From the NCBI GenBank assembly GCA_015680685.1, contig MNCI01007621.1, forward strand, positions 787,831 to 851,830: DNA of 64,000 nucleotides, given 5' to 3'. A program made the translations under genes and the position numbers. Origin of the DNA: Gnetum montanum. Lineage: Eukaryota; Streptophyta; Gnetopsida; Gnetales; Gnetaceae. Below, piece by piece: positions 34,512 to 45,768 of the stretch (position 1 is the stretch's first letter; every line of letters starts with the position of its first letter). The notes below the pieces were generated by a model. It had not been told where the DNA came from, did not search any database, and was given only the letters and a program-made list of their open reading frames with translations.

Positions 34512-35369
34512 TGGGGGTATGATGAGTCATGAATTGTTGGCCGTGATATCGCACTCATGATATCACGTACACGATATCACAACCTAGACACGATATCACA
34601 TACGTGATATCGTAGCCTGTATCCTCATCTATAAATAAGAGGCAGGCAGATTTGGTAAAGAAGTTTTAAATTTTTTAGTTTTTTAGTATTAAGGTAGGAA
34701 CTTTTTGTTAGTTTTTCCTCTCAACCCTTTCTCCTAGTGCATGCCCGCAGTGTGATGATTGTAATTGTACGACATCCTTATTCGAGGGTGATGTACTTGG
34801 ACACGCACATGACCAACAATAAAGATCAAGATTACTTCATCATTGCAGCATCCACTTAGCTTAATCATTTAATTGTTATTGTTATTTATTTCTTTCTTAG
34901 TTAATATCTCTTTACCATTATCTCCTAGTAACGTGGAATGAGTACAACTTAATCACAAGCATTTAAGTGTGACTACTTGGTAACCTAGTAGCATACCTAG
35001 TCCATGCACTTGGTAATCTCAATGGTGGTCGTGCACGAGGTCCAAGATGTGTATGGATGATTAAGGAATGGATGCTCATCGCACTTAGGCTAGTATAGAT
35101 TCTCTTTCACCCTCTCTCTCCTAGCTTAGTTGATATTATTTCCCATCATACTTAGGAGTAGCATTAGTGTAGGAACACATCATACACCTCACTCTGGACT
35201 AAACCATACATGAAAAAGCTAATACTACTCCAGGTGGGAAGACAGTGAACTGCGATCTATGAGTAACTGTCTAGATACCACAACCAGTTCGTCTGCAGAG
35301 TTTGACTAGATTGTGTGTGAAGCGCTTGTATTCATATGGTTGAGTGTAGGGGTACCTCGCCACTCATCA
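34512..35369 (+). repeat. E4 polypurine tract and 3' LTR
   Basis: TGGGGGTA (34512-34519) precedes the LTR 34520-35369, which ends CGCCACTCATCA. TATA box at 34629-34638, GATATC cluster at 34545-34615. It has a small insertion relative to the 5' LTR near 35055-35075 (GGATGATTAAGGAATGGATG). Confidence 0.95.
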
Positions 35370-35374
35370 ATTTT

Positions 35375-36560
35375 CTTCGTTATTATTACACTCTTCATCT
35401 GATGATATATCCTCTTCAGAACTTGACAGGGAAGAGGTATTACTAGATCCATTATTAGAAGATTTTCTTGTGTAATGAATAGTAGATAGCTCATTATCTA
35501 ATTCAATATCAAGAAAGTTAGACATAGCAAGATAATTTTCATCCTCATCTTCTACTAACTTAGTATCTTGATGCTTCTATTTTTCTTTTCTTCCTTGATA
35601 TTAACTTTTGCCAAGGCTTTTTCTAGTTTCACCACCTTGTTGGGTAATCTTTCATTAACTATCCTTTTTCAGATTCTTTGCTTTCTAACTCCTACTTTGT
35701 TTTAATATGATATGGTCTTGCTAATGCCTTAAGTTGAGCAAAATCTTGCACAAAAATCATAATCTCTTTTTTTTTGAGTTGTGATAATCTTTTCATTATT
35801 CAAATTTAGTTGTTTTTCTAATTGTATAGCTTCACTATAATAGTCATTTAGAGTTAGCAAATTTGTAGTTCTCCTCAACCATATTGAAATATTGGGATTC
35901 ATAGCTTTAAGATAGGTGTCTCTAAGCATTTCATCTAATGGTATTTATTATCTTTGAAAGAGCCCATAAATTTGTTGGAAATTAATATTGAAATCTCTAA
36001 TTGACTCTTTAACTCCTTGCTTAGTTTCTACTAGCCCACAGTGCAATTGTTGTTGATCCAATTAATTACCAAACTGGGCCAAGAAAAGGCTTTTCATGTT
36101 ATCCCAACTTGTGAGACTATTACTTGGCAAGCTTGAATACCAAATTTTAGCCATATCTTTTAAACTACAAGCTTTATCTTGGTGTTGACTATTTGCATGA
36201 GCTAAAGCTAACTCAAATAGGTGAATATATTCTTTAGCCAACTAAGCTTTTCTAGGAATAAAAGGCTCAAGAAAATATTTATAAACTTTCTTAGAAATAT
36301 CGTTGTAGTTTTGAAATTCTAATGGTGTAACTCTTTACCAAGGATTTTCCAGCTTATTGGTATTCCTTTTGATCATTGAGCTTTTATGTTTCTTGAACCT
36401 TCTCTTATGGACTAATAAACTAGCTAGAAGAGGTGTTTTCTTTAGCCTTCTAGTCTTTACTCCACTACTTGTTCCAAAATCAAGAACCTTCTTTTGTTTC
36501 TCTTTTGATGAATAATTAGTCTTATAATTGGAAAACTCTAAATCTTCAAAAGTACCTATC
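35375..36560 (-). pseudogene. E3 gag, main part
   Basis: Minus strand, starting near 36560. Recognisable blocks are a basic N-terminal part, then KVYKYFLEPFIPRKA, HANSQHQDKACSLKDMAKIW and YSSLPSNSLTSWDNMKSLFL of the retrotransposon gag core, then ESIRDFNINFQQIYGLF, and the clean frame 35929-35729 (MLRDTYLKAMNPNISIWLRR). An acidic Ser/Glu/Asn-rich tail follows to the E4 insertion. Stops occur in the core. Confidence 0.8.
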
Positions 36561-36750
36561 TATTTAGTCATTTTCTCAAAATAATAGCTAATGCTTTCAA
36601 GCTCTCCAGCAAGTAATGAACTATTTTTGTGCTAGAACTATCAATTTCTTTGAATGTAATGAACTTAGGTAACAAATGTTTAGCCCTTATGTAATAAACT
36701 TTGAACCTCACATAATAGACTTATTTCCCTTCTTCTAGTACCAAAAGATC

Positions 36751-39700
36751 TATTGGTAGTTGTTTGGGGACTACCAATGCAAGTTGGCCTCCAGTTTCAT
36801 GACCTTGGAAGACATGAGAAGTGAAGGTGTTCTTCAAACATCGTTTAGGTCCTTGTTGGTCTTCTGACAACACCAAGGTACAGATGCATCCAAATAAACT
36901 TAGTGATTATGAAATGAACTAATCATGAGTATGTGTTTTCTATTATTAATGTTGAAATGGTTAGGTTATGTTTGAAATTGTAATTGACTATCATAAATGA
37001 AATTTAGCTAGCTTTGTCAAATACTGTGTGAACTATTTGAGATTCCTATTTTGTTAAATCACTTAGTCTATAGAGTCCCTATAGTATGCTACTTGAAACA
37101 CATGAAATTTCACAAAAATGGTTGAGCAAAATTCTACCAGTTTACTCCTAATTTTCCCTAGAGAGAAAATTCTACAAGCAAACTAGAAATAGAGTGAGAT
37201 TCAATGGATTTTAGAAAGAGAAATGAAAGGAAAGCAGATTTGTGTAAATCTCAAAAACATTTAAGCAAGATAAATTGAACATGATGAAACACTTTGCACT
37301 AAAGCTATTCCAATTTAATCTAAATATTACAAATTTCCTAAACCTTTTAAGTCCAACAAGAAAATTCATAAAGGACAATCTTATTCACTACCAAAACATC
37401 TTTGTAAAACAAAAGTATAAGCTTTTGCTTGGCTAGTCAACAGTTGTCAAGAATTGCAAACACTAGAACTAGCAAACAAATTTGACAATATTAAAATTAG
37501 AATTCTAAGGCAAGAAAATTTAGAAAAATGAAGCTATTTCAAACAAGCCAAAGTATTAAAGACTCTCTAGATATTGTAAACTTAAATAGGCAATTTTAAC
37601 AAGACATTGTTATTAAATTGCTTTGGATGCTTTTCCTTGATAAAATAAGCTCTTACATGGTAGACCTTAATAGAAGTTAAATATTGTGTAAAACAGAGCT
37701 ATAAGAATGATCTAGAAAATCCCAAAATTAAATGCCAAGCACATTACTATATGGACCATTAGCTAAGTAACTAAAATAAATTGGGAAATAAGGCACTCAC
37801 AGGATTAAAACCAAGTAGCCCGAATTGATATCTTTAGCAATTCGTGCTTTTACAATCTTCAATGTTGATTTTGAGTATATTTTCCCCTAAAATCCATGCC
37901 TTAAATTCTCTTTATAGTGACTTTAAGGTAGTTACAATCATCATGGAAGGTTAAGGTAAATAAAAAATATCTAGGGAATTTATTCCTAACTACCTGAAGA
38001 AGTCATAGCTTCTATGAGAAAAATAAGACATAGTTGGCAAGTGTCTTTTTTTGGTAATTATAACCTTACAAATATCAAAGGGATATAGTTGTAACTTCCA
38101 TAGGAAGTTATAATTTTTATGGAAATTTTTTAATCCCCAAGAACATAATTTTGTAATTGCCAAATGTTTATAAATTATTCTTTTAAACCACAAAACCCCC
38201 TTTTACATTTTAAAAAGAAATCTTGCACATTGTAATGATGATAATAATAATAATGAAAATAATTTAGGCTATGTGACCTTAAGGCCTTATGTATTTGTAG
38301 ATTTATGTTTGATGTGTAGACCTTTGAAAGTGCACACAGGCCCCATGGCTTTCATGCCAACAATTGCAATGCCTTGATCTTGTGTTGAAACATAGTGTTA
38401 TCATTAGTCGCTATCTATCCACCTTTATTGCCCCATAGTGTTATCATTAGTCACTATCATTAGTTGCACATCTGGTAGTCGTTGCATATTTTTCATTTGA
38501 ATTTTCATTGGGAGTGGTGTAGGAGAAGTTGCATTATTATTACTCTTTTTCCATTGGTGGATGAGCTTCCTCCAACGACATCATTTGTCTGCTTCTGTTG
38601 CCTCCACAGTTGTCTTCCTACTATGCGTTGAATTTTATATTGTTTTAGCAACAAACCTTGTGTTTTACATCTACCTACTAAATCTTGCAAAAATAGCAAA
38701 AAATGGAACTTCTCCAGGCCCAAAGAATTGCTCTTGCCACTACCATTGAGCCACAACAAGGTCATTGGTGATGTCAACACTCTAGAAACCTATTGTTGGT
38801 TACCATTTTCTTCTTCCCCTAGTGACCTGAATTCATGTTTATCCGAAGAATTTGAGAGCACAAATAGAGTGCTAGAATGTTAATGGTGTTTTCATTTTTA
38901 TTTTTCTTTTAGGTTTGGATCTTATCCTTCCTAATTTCAAGTACAAAAAATTCATATTTATGTTTATTTCTGTTGTAAATGCTTGAGACAACGAAGACTA
39001 GGGTTTCAACTTTGTATAAGAAAAGATATTTTTCACGATGCTTACTTGCTTAGTGTTTGCCCCTATATACTTGATTTGGATACAAATTACCCCTGCAGAA
39101 CATGGACATCCAGTAGCAACTCCAAAATTTTTGAAAATAATTTTGATTAATTGAGAACCAATAGTAGCAAGCACACTAATAATGTGTGTTATCAATAGAT
39201 GTGAAGCTCAGGTTCAAAATTTTTGTTTCAAGCACATTGTATGCAATAATACTGTGAATTTTTCTTCTTTCTTTTGATGAAATCATTAATTGTGGTAATC
39301 TAGTATTGTATCTTTGTTTTTATTTTTAAAATTCATGCATTTTGCTACATAGTTTTTACTCTATACATATGTTAGATGACTTCCAGTTACGATTCCATTA
39401 ATGCATATGATAGTATTACAACAACTATTCAAGATTTATCACAGCAATATATTATGTATAATACAATCATTTTTGCAACTATTTGGAGAATGAATCTATG
39501 TGTTTCTTAGCATTTTACCTTACATACCATTTCCTTGGAGATCTATTACAAGTATTTATATAATTTGTGTGTAAGTTTCAGATGCAACCTTTCTATTTCT
39601 AATCATAGTTACACTTTCTCAAGTTATCCTCCTTGACATTCATTTTCATTGCTGCACAATCTATTCTCTTAAACTCTGCTTTATAATAACCTAATTTTCC

Positions 39701-40046
39701 ATTCAAAAATTTTGTGCTAAAACGATTAGGAAATCCAAGACAAATCTCCATTACACTTCAGAACCATATATATACTGATATATGAAGTATAAATGAAAGA
39801 AGTCATAATTGAGAGGAATTGGCAATCCAACCAAGTATATACTGCATTCTTTCTAACAACCATATCTAGAATACACTCATTCTACTGGGAAATGATTAAC
39901 TAGTCTCATTATTTCATCATCCTTGAATTTAAATAAGCCTATGTATCTAACTAATCAAAATATAATTATTCTAATGTACTAGAATAATTTTTAGGAAATA
40001 AGATAGTTGTTAGTTTGCTCCATCAAATGGTATAAATATGACAACA
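36751..40046 (-). repeat. E3 5' LTR (right copy)
   Basis: Partner of 20213-23538. Its minus-strand end is at 36751, followed by TTTTGGTACTAGAAGAAGG, a possible primer site whose tRNA I cannot name. A smaller (AAT)n tract at about 38237 is shared with the other copy at about 21690. Confidence 0.93.
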
Positions 40047-42114
40047 ATACCAAAGTTCAATTCTTGGAGAACTGAATGTTGGATATCCCTAGGCTNTAGA
40101 ATTTAGTATGTAACTTTATAACACTTAAGTACTTTATCTCTTGGATTAGTTACACTTAGCTAAGTTGTAATTATGGTAGATTTTATTAATTTAATATTAT
40201 TTCATTTTAATGTCTACCAAAGTTTGTTGGAAAGGTTTAAATCTCTTAAATTAGTAATTTTAATATTATTTTATTAGTTGAACCTTATGAGAGTTAGAAA
40301 ATTTTTGAAATTTTTTTTGTCAAAAACCTAAGGTTTGTGGCCTCCACAATGTAAAGCTTACCTCCAATAACTGTAGGAATGAAAAACAAGGATAATTGGA
40401 CAAGTAGTTGGAAAGTTATGGGCTCTAGAAGGTTTTGCGCTTTGAAAAATTATAAAAACTCCTTCCCCATTTGAAATAAAACTATAAAAACTTGCAAAGT
40501 GTTGGGTGCTATTTATAGGATTTTTCCCTTGTGTCAACGGGATTGTGTTGACATTGCCAACTTTGTCAACGAGGTTGCAAGACAAAATTTTAAACTTTGA
40601 AAACTAAGGGAATACTAAAGAGTTTTTGTGTAAAATTGAAGTTCAAATTAAGCCTAAGAAGCTTAGAACAAAATGAAATGCATGAAGAGATCTAGATAAT
40701 CCATAGAAAAGGAGATTTAATTAGGAGAATTATGGGAAAATGCCATGAAGGAGTGCACAACTGGACATAACTGACATGGAGCATAAAAGATTTGAATGCA
40801 AAAATGGCTAAAGGATAAGAAACTTAACTAGTTAAACCAAGAGGTACATAAGTGGGTCCTTCCCATAGCAAGCTCATACCCTTCATGCAATTGCATGCCC
40901 TCGAACCAAAGAGTCCATGGGCCCCATGGGTGATTAATGGTTTTGGTTAGTTAAGGACCAAATCACAAAAGAAACTATTGAAGAATTTTGACATATCAAA
41001 CCAAGACATTGAACAAAACATGAAAAATAGTGGTGAGGTGAGTTATGGAAAGCATAGGTGGATGAGGTAAAGAGTGGAATAGAGTCCCATATCATGGTCA
41101 CATGAAGTCCCTTGTGGATTTCGTGGTTAATATGACTTGATAACATCCATCTTTAGTTCAAATTAAAATCAACCATTTTTTGTGACTTCGCATTGATACT
41201 CCAAGACTAGTCCACTTCCTCAAGGCATAAGAATATCCCCAAAGATCAATCACCATTCCTAAAAGAGAAGAAAAATAAAGTAGGAAGCAAGATGAGCCTT
41301 AATTAGATTGGACCTTTAGGCATGGGTAACATGTCTTTTTAGTTCCATAACTAGTGCTTATAGCTCGTTATTTCATCTAAGGAGTGTGCTTTGAATACCC
41401 ATGATTTTTTTTCATTTTCTATTTTTTTTTTGTTTTTGATGGGAACCACACTATGTGAAGACTTTTAGCTTCATGTTATTGTTCAACAGCAGAATGGTGA
41501 GAAATCCATGTAAAGATTGATGCACCCAAGAGGGTAGGAAAGTATGAAGAGCATCAAATCTTCTTAAATTCACATCCTTGTCTATGCATTTAATCCTTCC
41601 CAAGTTTAGAAATTACCAAGGTCATAAATTTGTTAAAAGTTTATTTAACAAGGAACCACATATTTCCAAAACAAGAGAACATCATAGAGTTTTGTGGATG
41701 GGTGGAGGACGTGGACTCACTACCTATTATCATGAAAAATAAACCATGTCTTACTTATAAATACCAAAATTCAAAGATGGAATCCAGACATTAGTAATCA
41801 AATAACATTATAGTACAACCATAATCAATCAATAGCTATAGTTGCACTTAGTCTTGGTGGCAATTAGGAAAAATAAAACAAAACATAGGAAAAGCATTAG
41901 AAAAACCCAAACCAAATAAAGTAAAATATAGAAGAAATTGTAAAATATTTAATAAAGAGGAAGAGATCCTAAAAATAGTGTAAAAAACACTATGAAAAAT
42001 AGAAAAAACAAACAACTGAGGAGCCACTTTAATTGATCAACATGGATGGCCATCTCCCCCATGATTGAGTTGAAAGGAGGAGATCCAAAAAATTGAGTAT
42101 GCATGTTCATCCAT
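40047..42114 (-). other. E1 non-coding region after integrase
   Basis: No coding homology. It shares short blocks with the matching region of E2 (see 11223-13411), including GGCCATCTCCCCCATGA, AGTTCCATAAC and GGGTCCT(T/C)CCC. E3 inserted at its end and left ATACC at 40047-40051. One N at 40096. Confidence 0.7.
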
Positions 42115-43290
42115 TGAGGTATTCTAGTCACTCGCTCTTTTAGGCTTATGGAAAGGTTTAATTTTTTGCATGTTGACTAGCAGTTTCTTATTTGGTATTT
42201 TAGATTTATATATTAACATGGCCCTAGAAGGAAAGGTTTTGTAGATAATATAAGGCCCATTCCACAACATTTGGAGCTTGGTTCTTTGTCGTATGTATGT
42301 GGGATTCCAATAGAGGACCCTATCTCGTAGTTGAAATTTCACTTTATGTATTCTAAGGTTATGTCATTATTTATTGAATGCCTTGTGCAACTTGTTAGAT
42401 GAGAGGGCTACTAATCATATTTTGTCTAGCAAGTTAAGGTTCTTTAATCTTTCTTTTTGTGCTAGACTTAGGTCAAGGGCAAGGTCACAAGCTATTGATA
42501 ATGTACAAAGCTCTATTTGAATTGGAAGTGTTGGTAATTTTCCATACACAAGCTCATAGGGAGAATAAACAATAGGAAGTTTCCAAGTGAAGTGGTAGGC
42601 CAAAGGGAATCACTGATTTTTGTGCTCCAATCCCTCCTATATTTTTTAATGGTTCTTGTTAGTATCTTTGTTATCTCCTTATTTGTTACCTCAGCTTGAA
42701 TGTTGGCTTGGGGGTGGTAGGGTGTTGTTAATTCATTTTCAACCCCCAAGCATTGCATGAGCTTCCAAAAGGTAGTGCTTTTGAAATGAGTATGATTATT
42801 AGAAATAAGTGCACTTGGCACTCCAAACCTATTTACAACATATTATTGTATAAAATGAGTATCCGTAGAAGATGTGCAATTAGTAACAGCTATAGCTTCT
42901 ACCCATTTCACACAATAGTTAATAGAAACTATGATGTATGACTTTCCATTCAACATGGGTGTGATGGGACCCATGAAGTTAATGCCCTAGATGGTAAAGA
43001 GCTCTAGTGGTTAGATCCACTATTGAGATCTCTCCATACAAGCATTAATTCCACCATCATGTTGGTAGCATTCACAAGAGTGAATGAGGAGGTGAGAATC
43101 TCTGAAAAGTGTTGTCCAATAATATCCCACCATGAGGATCTTAATGGCCATGCATCTCCTAGCATAGTGGTCTCCACAAGGGCTCTCATGAGCATCTTGG
43201 AGAACACATAGTTGATTAGCATCAGGTATATACCAATGAATCATGCCATCGACACATACCTTGTAAAGGTATTTGTTGATTTCCATGAAG
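42115..43290 (-). pseudogene. E1 integrase
   Basis: The minus strand gives the zinc-binding region first (43286-43020): VCVDGMIHWYIPDANQLCVL, AHESPCGDHYARRCMAIKIL, YYWTTLFRDSH and the CYQH pair. The core follows with GINFMGPITPMLNGKSYIIV (the usual D of DFMGP is N) and GVPSALISNNHTHFKSTTFW (N where D is usual), then TTPYHPQANIQAEVTNKEIT; the third catalytic residue, normally the E of GQAE/GQVE, is present. After that come VYSPYELVYGKLPTLPIQIE and the C-terminal domain 42342-42124 (KFQLRDRVLYWNPTYIRQRT, WNGPYIIYKTFPSRAMLIYK). This is an Athila-type integrase without chromodomain. Confidence 0.9.
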
Positions 43291-43403
43291 CATTTTTCTT
43301 GGTGGAGAAACTATTGTTTCTTCCTGTGATCCCACTCCTATGGCATTTCTTAAGTGAGAAGATAGGTGAGAATGCCATCATACTAGTTGGTTAAAATGGG
43401 CAT

Positions 43404-43900
43404 TTATTTAGTTATAGCACTAGTAAAGAGGATTTCATCAGGAAATTGATCAAATAGTGGGCTCTCTTTTTTGTTATTCCATTGCAACCGAGACAAGTGA
43501 TCAACAACCATGTTCTTGATTTTCTTTTGATCTACCATTATAAGATCGAATTCCTGCAAGATCATCAACAATTGTATGACACTAGGGCTTACCATTAGTT
43601 TATTCATTAGGAATTGAATTACATTGTGGTCTATGTGCATGAACACCTTGTACCCAAGCACATAGTGCCTGAATTTCTCCAAGGAAAATACCATTGCCAT
43701 CAATTATTTTTCTATTATGATGTAGTTCATCTATGCATCCACAATGATTTTTCTTGCACAATGGATATAATAAGGATGTTTCTGATCATCCAACTGCATG
43801 AGCATGACCCCTTAGGCATAATTATAAGCATCCATCATGATGTGAAAGGGCCTAGACCAATCAAGTGCTTGTAGAATATGAGTTTCCACAAGCTTCTCTT
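43404..43900 (-). pseudogene. E1 RNase H
   Basis: The frame 43703-43404 has MVFSLEKFRHYVLGYKVFMH, IDHNVIQFLMNKLMVSPSVI and LQEFDLIMVDQKKIKNMVVD, HLSRL, the normal end of an Athila RT-RNase H unit. The upstream half (about 43860-43704) holds LVALSHHDGCL-type sequence with stops. Confidence 0.85.
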
Positions 43901-44715
43901 TGAGTTGTTGGAATGCACATTTGCATTCCTTTGTCTAGTACAAATGGAACATCCTTTTTTGTTAGCTCCACCAACAATTTAGCGATCTTTAAGAAATTCT
44001 CAATGAATCATCGGTAGTAGCCAGTGTGTCCAAGGAATGACTTCACATCTTTAATTATTTCAGGCTATTTGGTAATTCTTTGGATGACCCTTATTTTTTC
44101 AAGGTTCACCTTGATTCCTTTTTCTAAAATTCTATGCTCCAACATAGTGCCTTCCTGGATCATCAAGTGGCCTTTTTAGTAGTTGAGCCTAAGGTTTTTC
44201 TCAACACACCTTTTTAAAACTTTCTCAACGTGGTCCAGGGCTTGTTCAAATGTAGCCTCATAGGTGGAGAAGTCATATATGAATACTTCCACCCTTCTAC
44301 CAATCTACTATTGGAAGATGATCAAGACAAGCCGTTGGAATGTGATAGGAGCATTGCATAGGCCAAACAACATCCTTTTGTATGTGAAACTTCCCACGGG
44401 ACTCATGAATGTGGTTTTGGCTTGATCTTCTAGGGCTATCTAAATTTGGTTATAGCCACTATAACCATCCAAAAAGCTATAGAGGCAATGCTCAGAAATG
44501 ATATCCAACACTTGGTCCACAAATGGTAACGGAAAGTGATCTTTGTATGTTACCATGTTCAATAGTTTGGAATCAATGCAAATCCTCCATTTACCATCTT
44601 TCTTTGGTACTATCACAAGTGGGCTAACCCACTTGCTATCTGCAATGGGATAGATGAGCCCTACCTTGAAGAATTGTTCAATCTTCTCTTTCATGATCTA
44701 CTCTAGTTTGGGGTT
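43901..44715 (-). pseudogene. E1 reverse transcriptase
   Basis: The frame 44694-44440 encodes KEKIEQFFKVGLIYPIADSK, VIVPKKDGKWRICIDSKLLN, then YKDHFPLPFVDQVLDIISEH and YSFLDGYSGYNQI. After a stop the chain goes on with KTTFMSPVGSFTYKRMLFGL and CNAPITFQR. The catalytic pair appears as FIYDFSTY where Athila elements have F(M)DDFSVY, so one active-site aspartate is lost. LGHTGYYR and FIENFLKIAKLL mark the connection to RNase H. Confidence 0.9.
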
Positions 44716-45768
44716 TAATTGCTACTATGGTTGCCTCTTTGGCTTTATGGAGGCATCTGTGTAGATGCAATGCTAGCATATCCTTGGATTAATTCTAGTT
44801 AACTCATGACATGCTTAGGCAAAGGTTGTTGGAAATTTGTTAACCACCTCCAATAGCTTCTTTTTCTACACAAGAGCAAGATTGGCATTGATGATAACTA
44901 GCTTACCATTTTTCAGAAAATAATATTCCATTCTAGTTACTAGAGTTTTTAACTCAAGGAACTCCTATTTAAAACTTTCAAGGATCTCCAATTCTCCCCA
45001 ATTTGTGGCATCAGGTTCATCTAAGAGTTGGTGTTGGATTTTCTCCATCTCATCCATGCCTTCAATGTAGGCACTAGTAAGGCTCTTAGTTTGTTCCATG
45101 CAAAGAGTTGAGGTGCTATTAGAATTAGCTATCAACCATGAGGTGTCCTCCTGCTTTGTAGTTACTACATACAAGCACCTTTGAATTTCTGTCATATCAA
45201 CCCACTATCTACATGCTATGATTGATGTGCTCTTCACAGTCCATAATTTCTACACACAATTGCACCTTGTGTCACTATACATGATGGATGGAACATGCTT
45301 CTTCTTGATCTTTTCAAAATCATTTTCCTTGGAAATCTTCAAGGAGAGGTCTCTAATTCCCAATTGTGCATCTATTATGCTCAACCAAGCCCTTCCCATG
45401 ATGATTGGGAAGTTCCCCTTATAGTTGTTTACACAAATAATCAAGAAGTTAGTAGGATAGGACCAACTATAGATGGTGGTCATAATGTCCTTTACCAATC
45501 CTAAGGGAATGATGATGGATTGATCTACCAACTTAAGATGAATGTTTCTCTTCTTGAGAGGAGGCAGGTTCTAGGCTTTGTATATTTCATGAAAAATCAA
45601 ATTCACACTAAAACCTAAGTCTAGAAGAGCTTTGCAAGGCTTATTCCTAGTGATTTGTAAATAAGTTAGGGGATTCCCAAGATCAGATCTTTTCCTGGGA
45701 AGGTGGCCTACCTTAATCCAATCTGTAACTGCATGGATTAACATGAAAGTATGCACTTTAGGAGGCAT
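44716..45768 (-). pseudogene. E1 aspartic protease and protease-RT linker
   Basis: ITDWIKVGHLPRK and KPCKALLDLGFSVNLIFHEI (45768-45571) carry the active site in the Athila form DLGxS. The frame 45531-45250 continues with VDQSIIIPLGLVKDI and FPIIMGRAWLSIIDAQLGIR. 45195-44965 (MTEIQRCLYVVTTKQEDTSW) corresponds to the C-terminal extension of the E2 protease (IQRCLYVATIQVVDTPWL). RT follows after a decayed linker. Confidence 0.85.

Larger units (their letters stand above)
28832..35369 (+). mobile_element. E4, non-autonomous Athila-like element with gag and accessory ORF, no pol seen
   Basis: LTRs 28832-29665 and 34520-35369, perfect ATTTT target duplications, a tRNA-Asp-type primer site at 29666 and a polypurine tract at 34512-34519 define the element on the plus strand. 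It contains gag (29801 to about 31300), an N gap, about 1.9 kb of non-coding sequence and the accessory ORF shared with E1 (33824-34327). No protease, RT, RNase H or integrase was found; the 548-N gap is unlikely to hide all of them unless its length is wrong. The LTR copies differ mainly by C/T and G/A changes. Confidence 0.93.
20213..40046 (-). mobile_element. E3, Tat-like Ty3/gypsy element with 3.3-kb LTRs and an RNase H-like domain before RT
   Basis: Two direct repeats of about 3.3 kb, 20213-23538 and 36751-40046, start TGTTGGTAG/TATTGGTAG and end AGCA/AACA. They are flanked by GTACC (20208-20212) and ATACC (40047-40051), a 5-bp target duplication with one mismatch. On the minus strand the interior reads gag, protease, a second RNase H-like domain, reverse transcriptase, RNase H, integrase and a small ORF, then the polypurine tract. 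E4 sits inside gag. Without E4 the element is about 13.3 kb. The sequence style of RT and integrase (ERNWYDEILEFL, YYWPSM, SSNYYSQVNG) is that of the Tat/Ogre side of plant gypsy elements. Confidence 0.9.

Noticed and set aside
36720-36750. E3 primer-binding site (minus strand TTTTGGTACTAGAAGAAGG)
   Set aside because: It is in the right place, but I could not match it to a specific tRNA with confidence, so it is mentioned only in the LTR entry.
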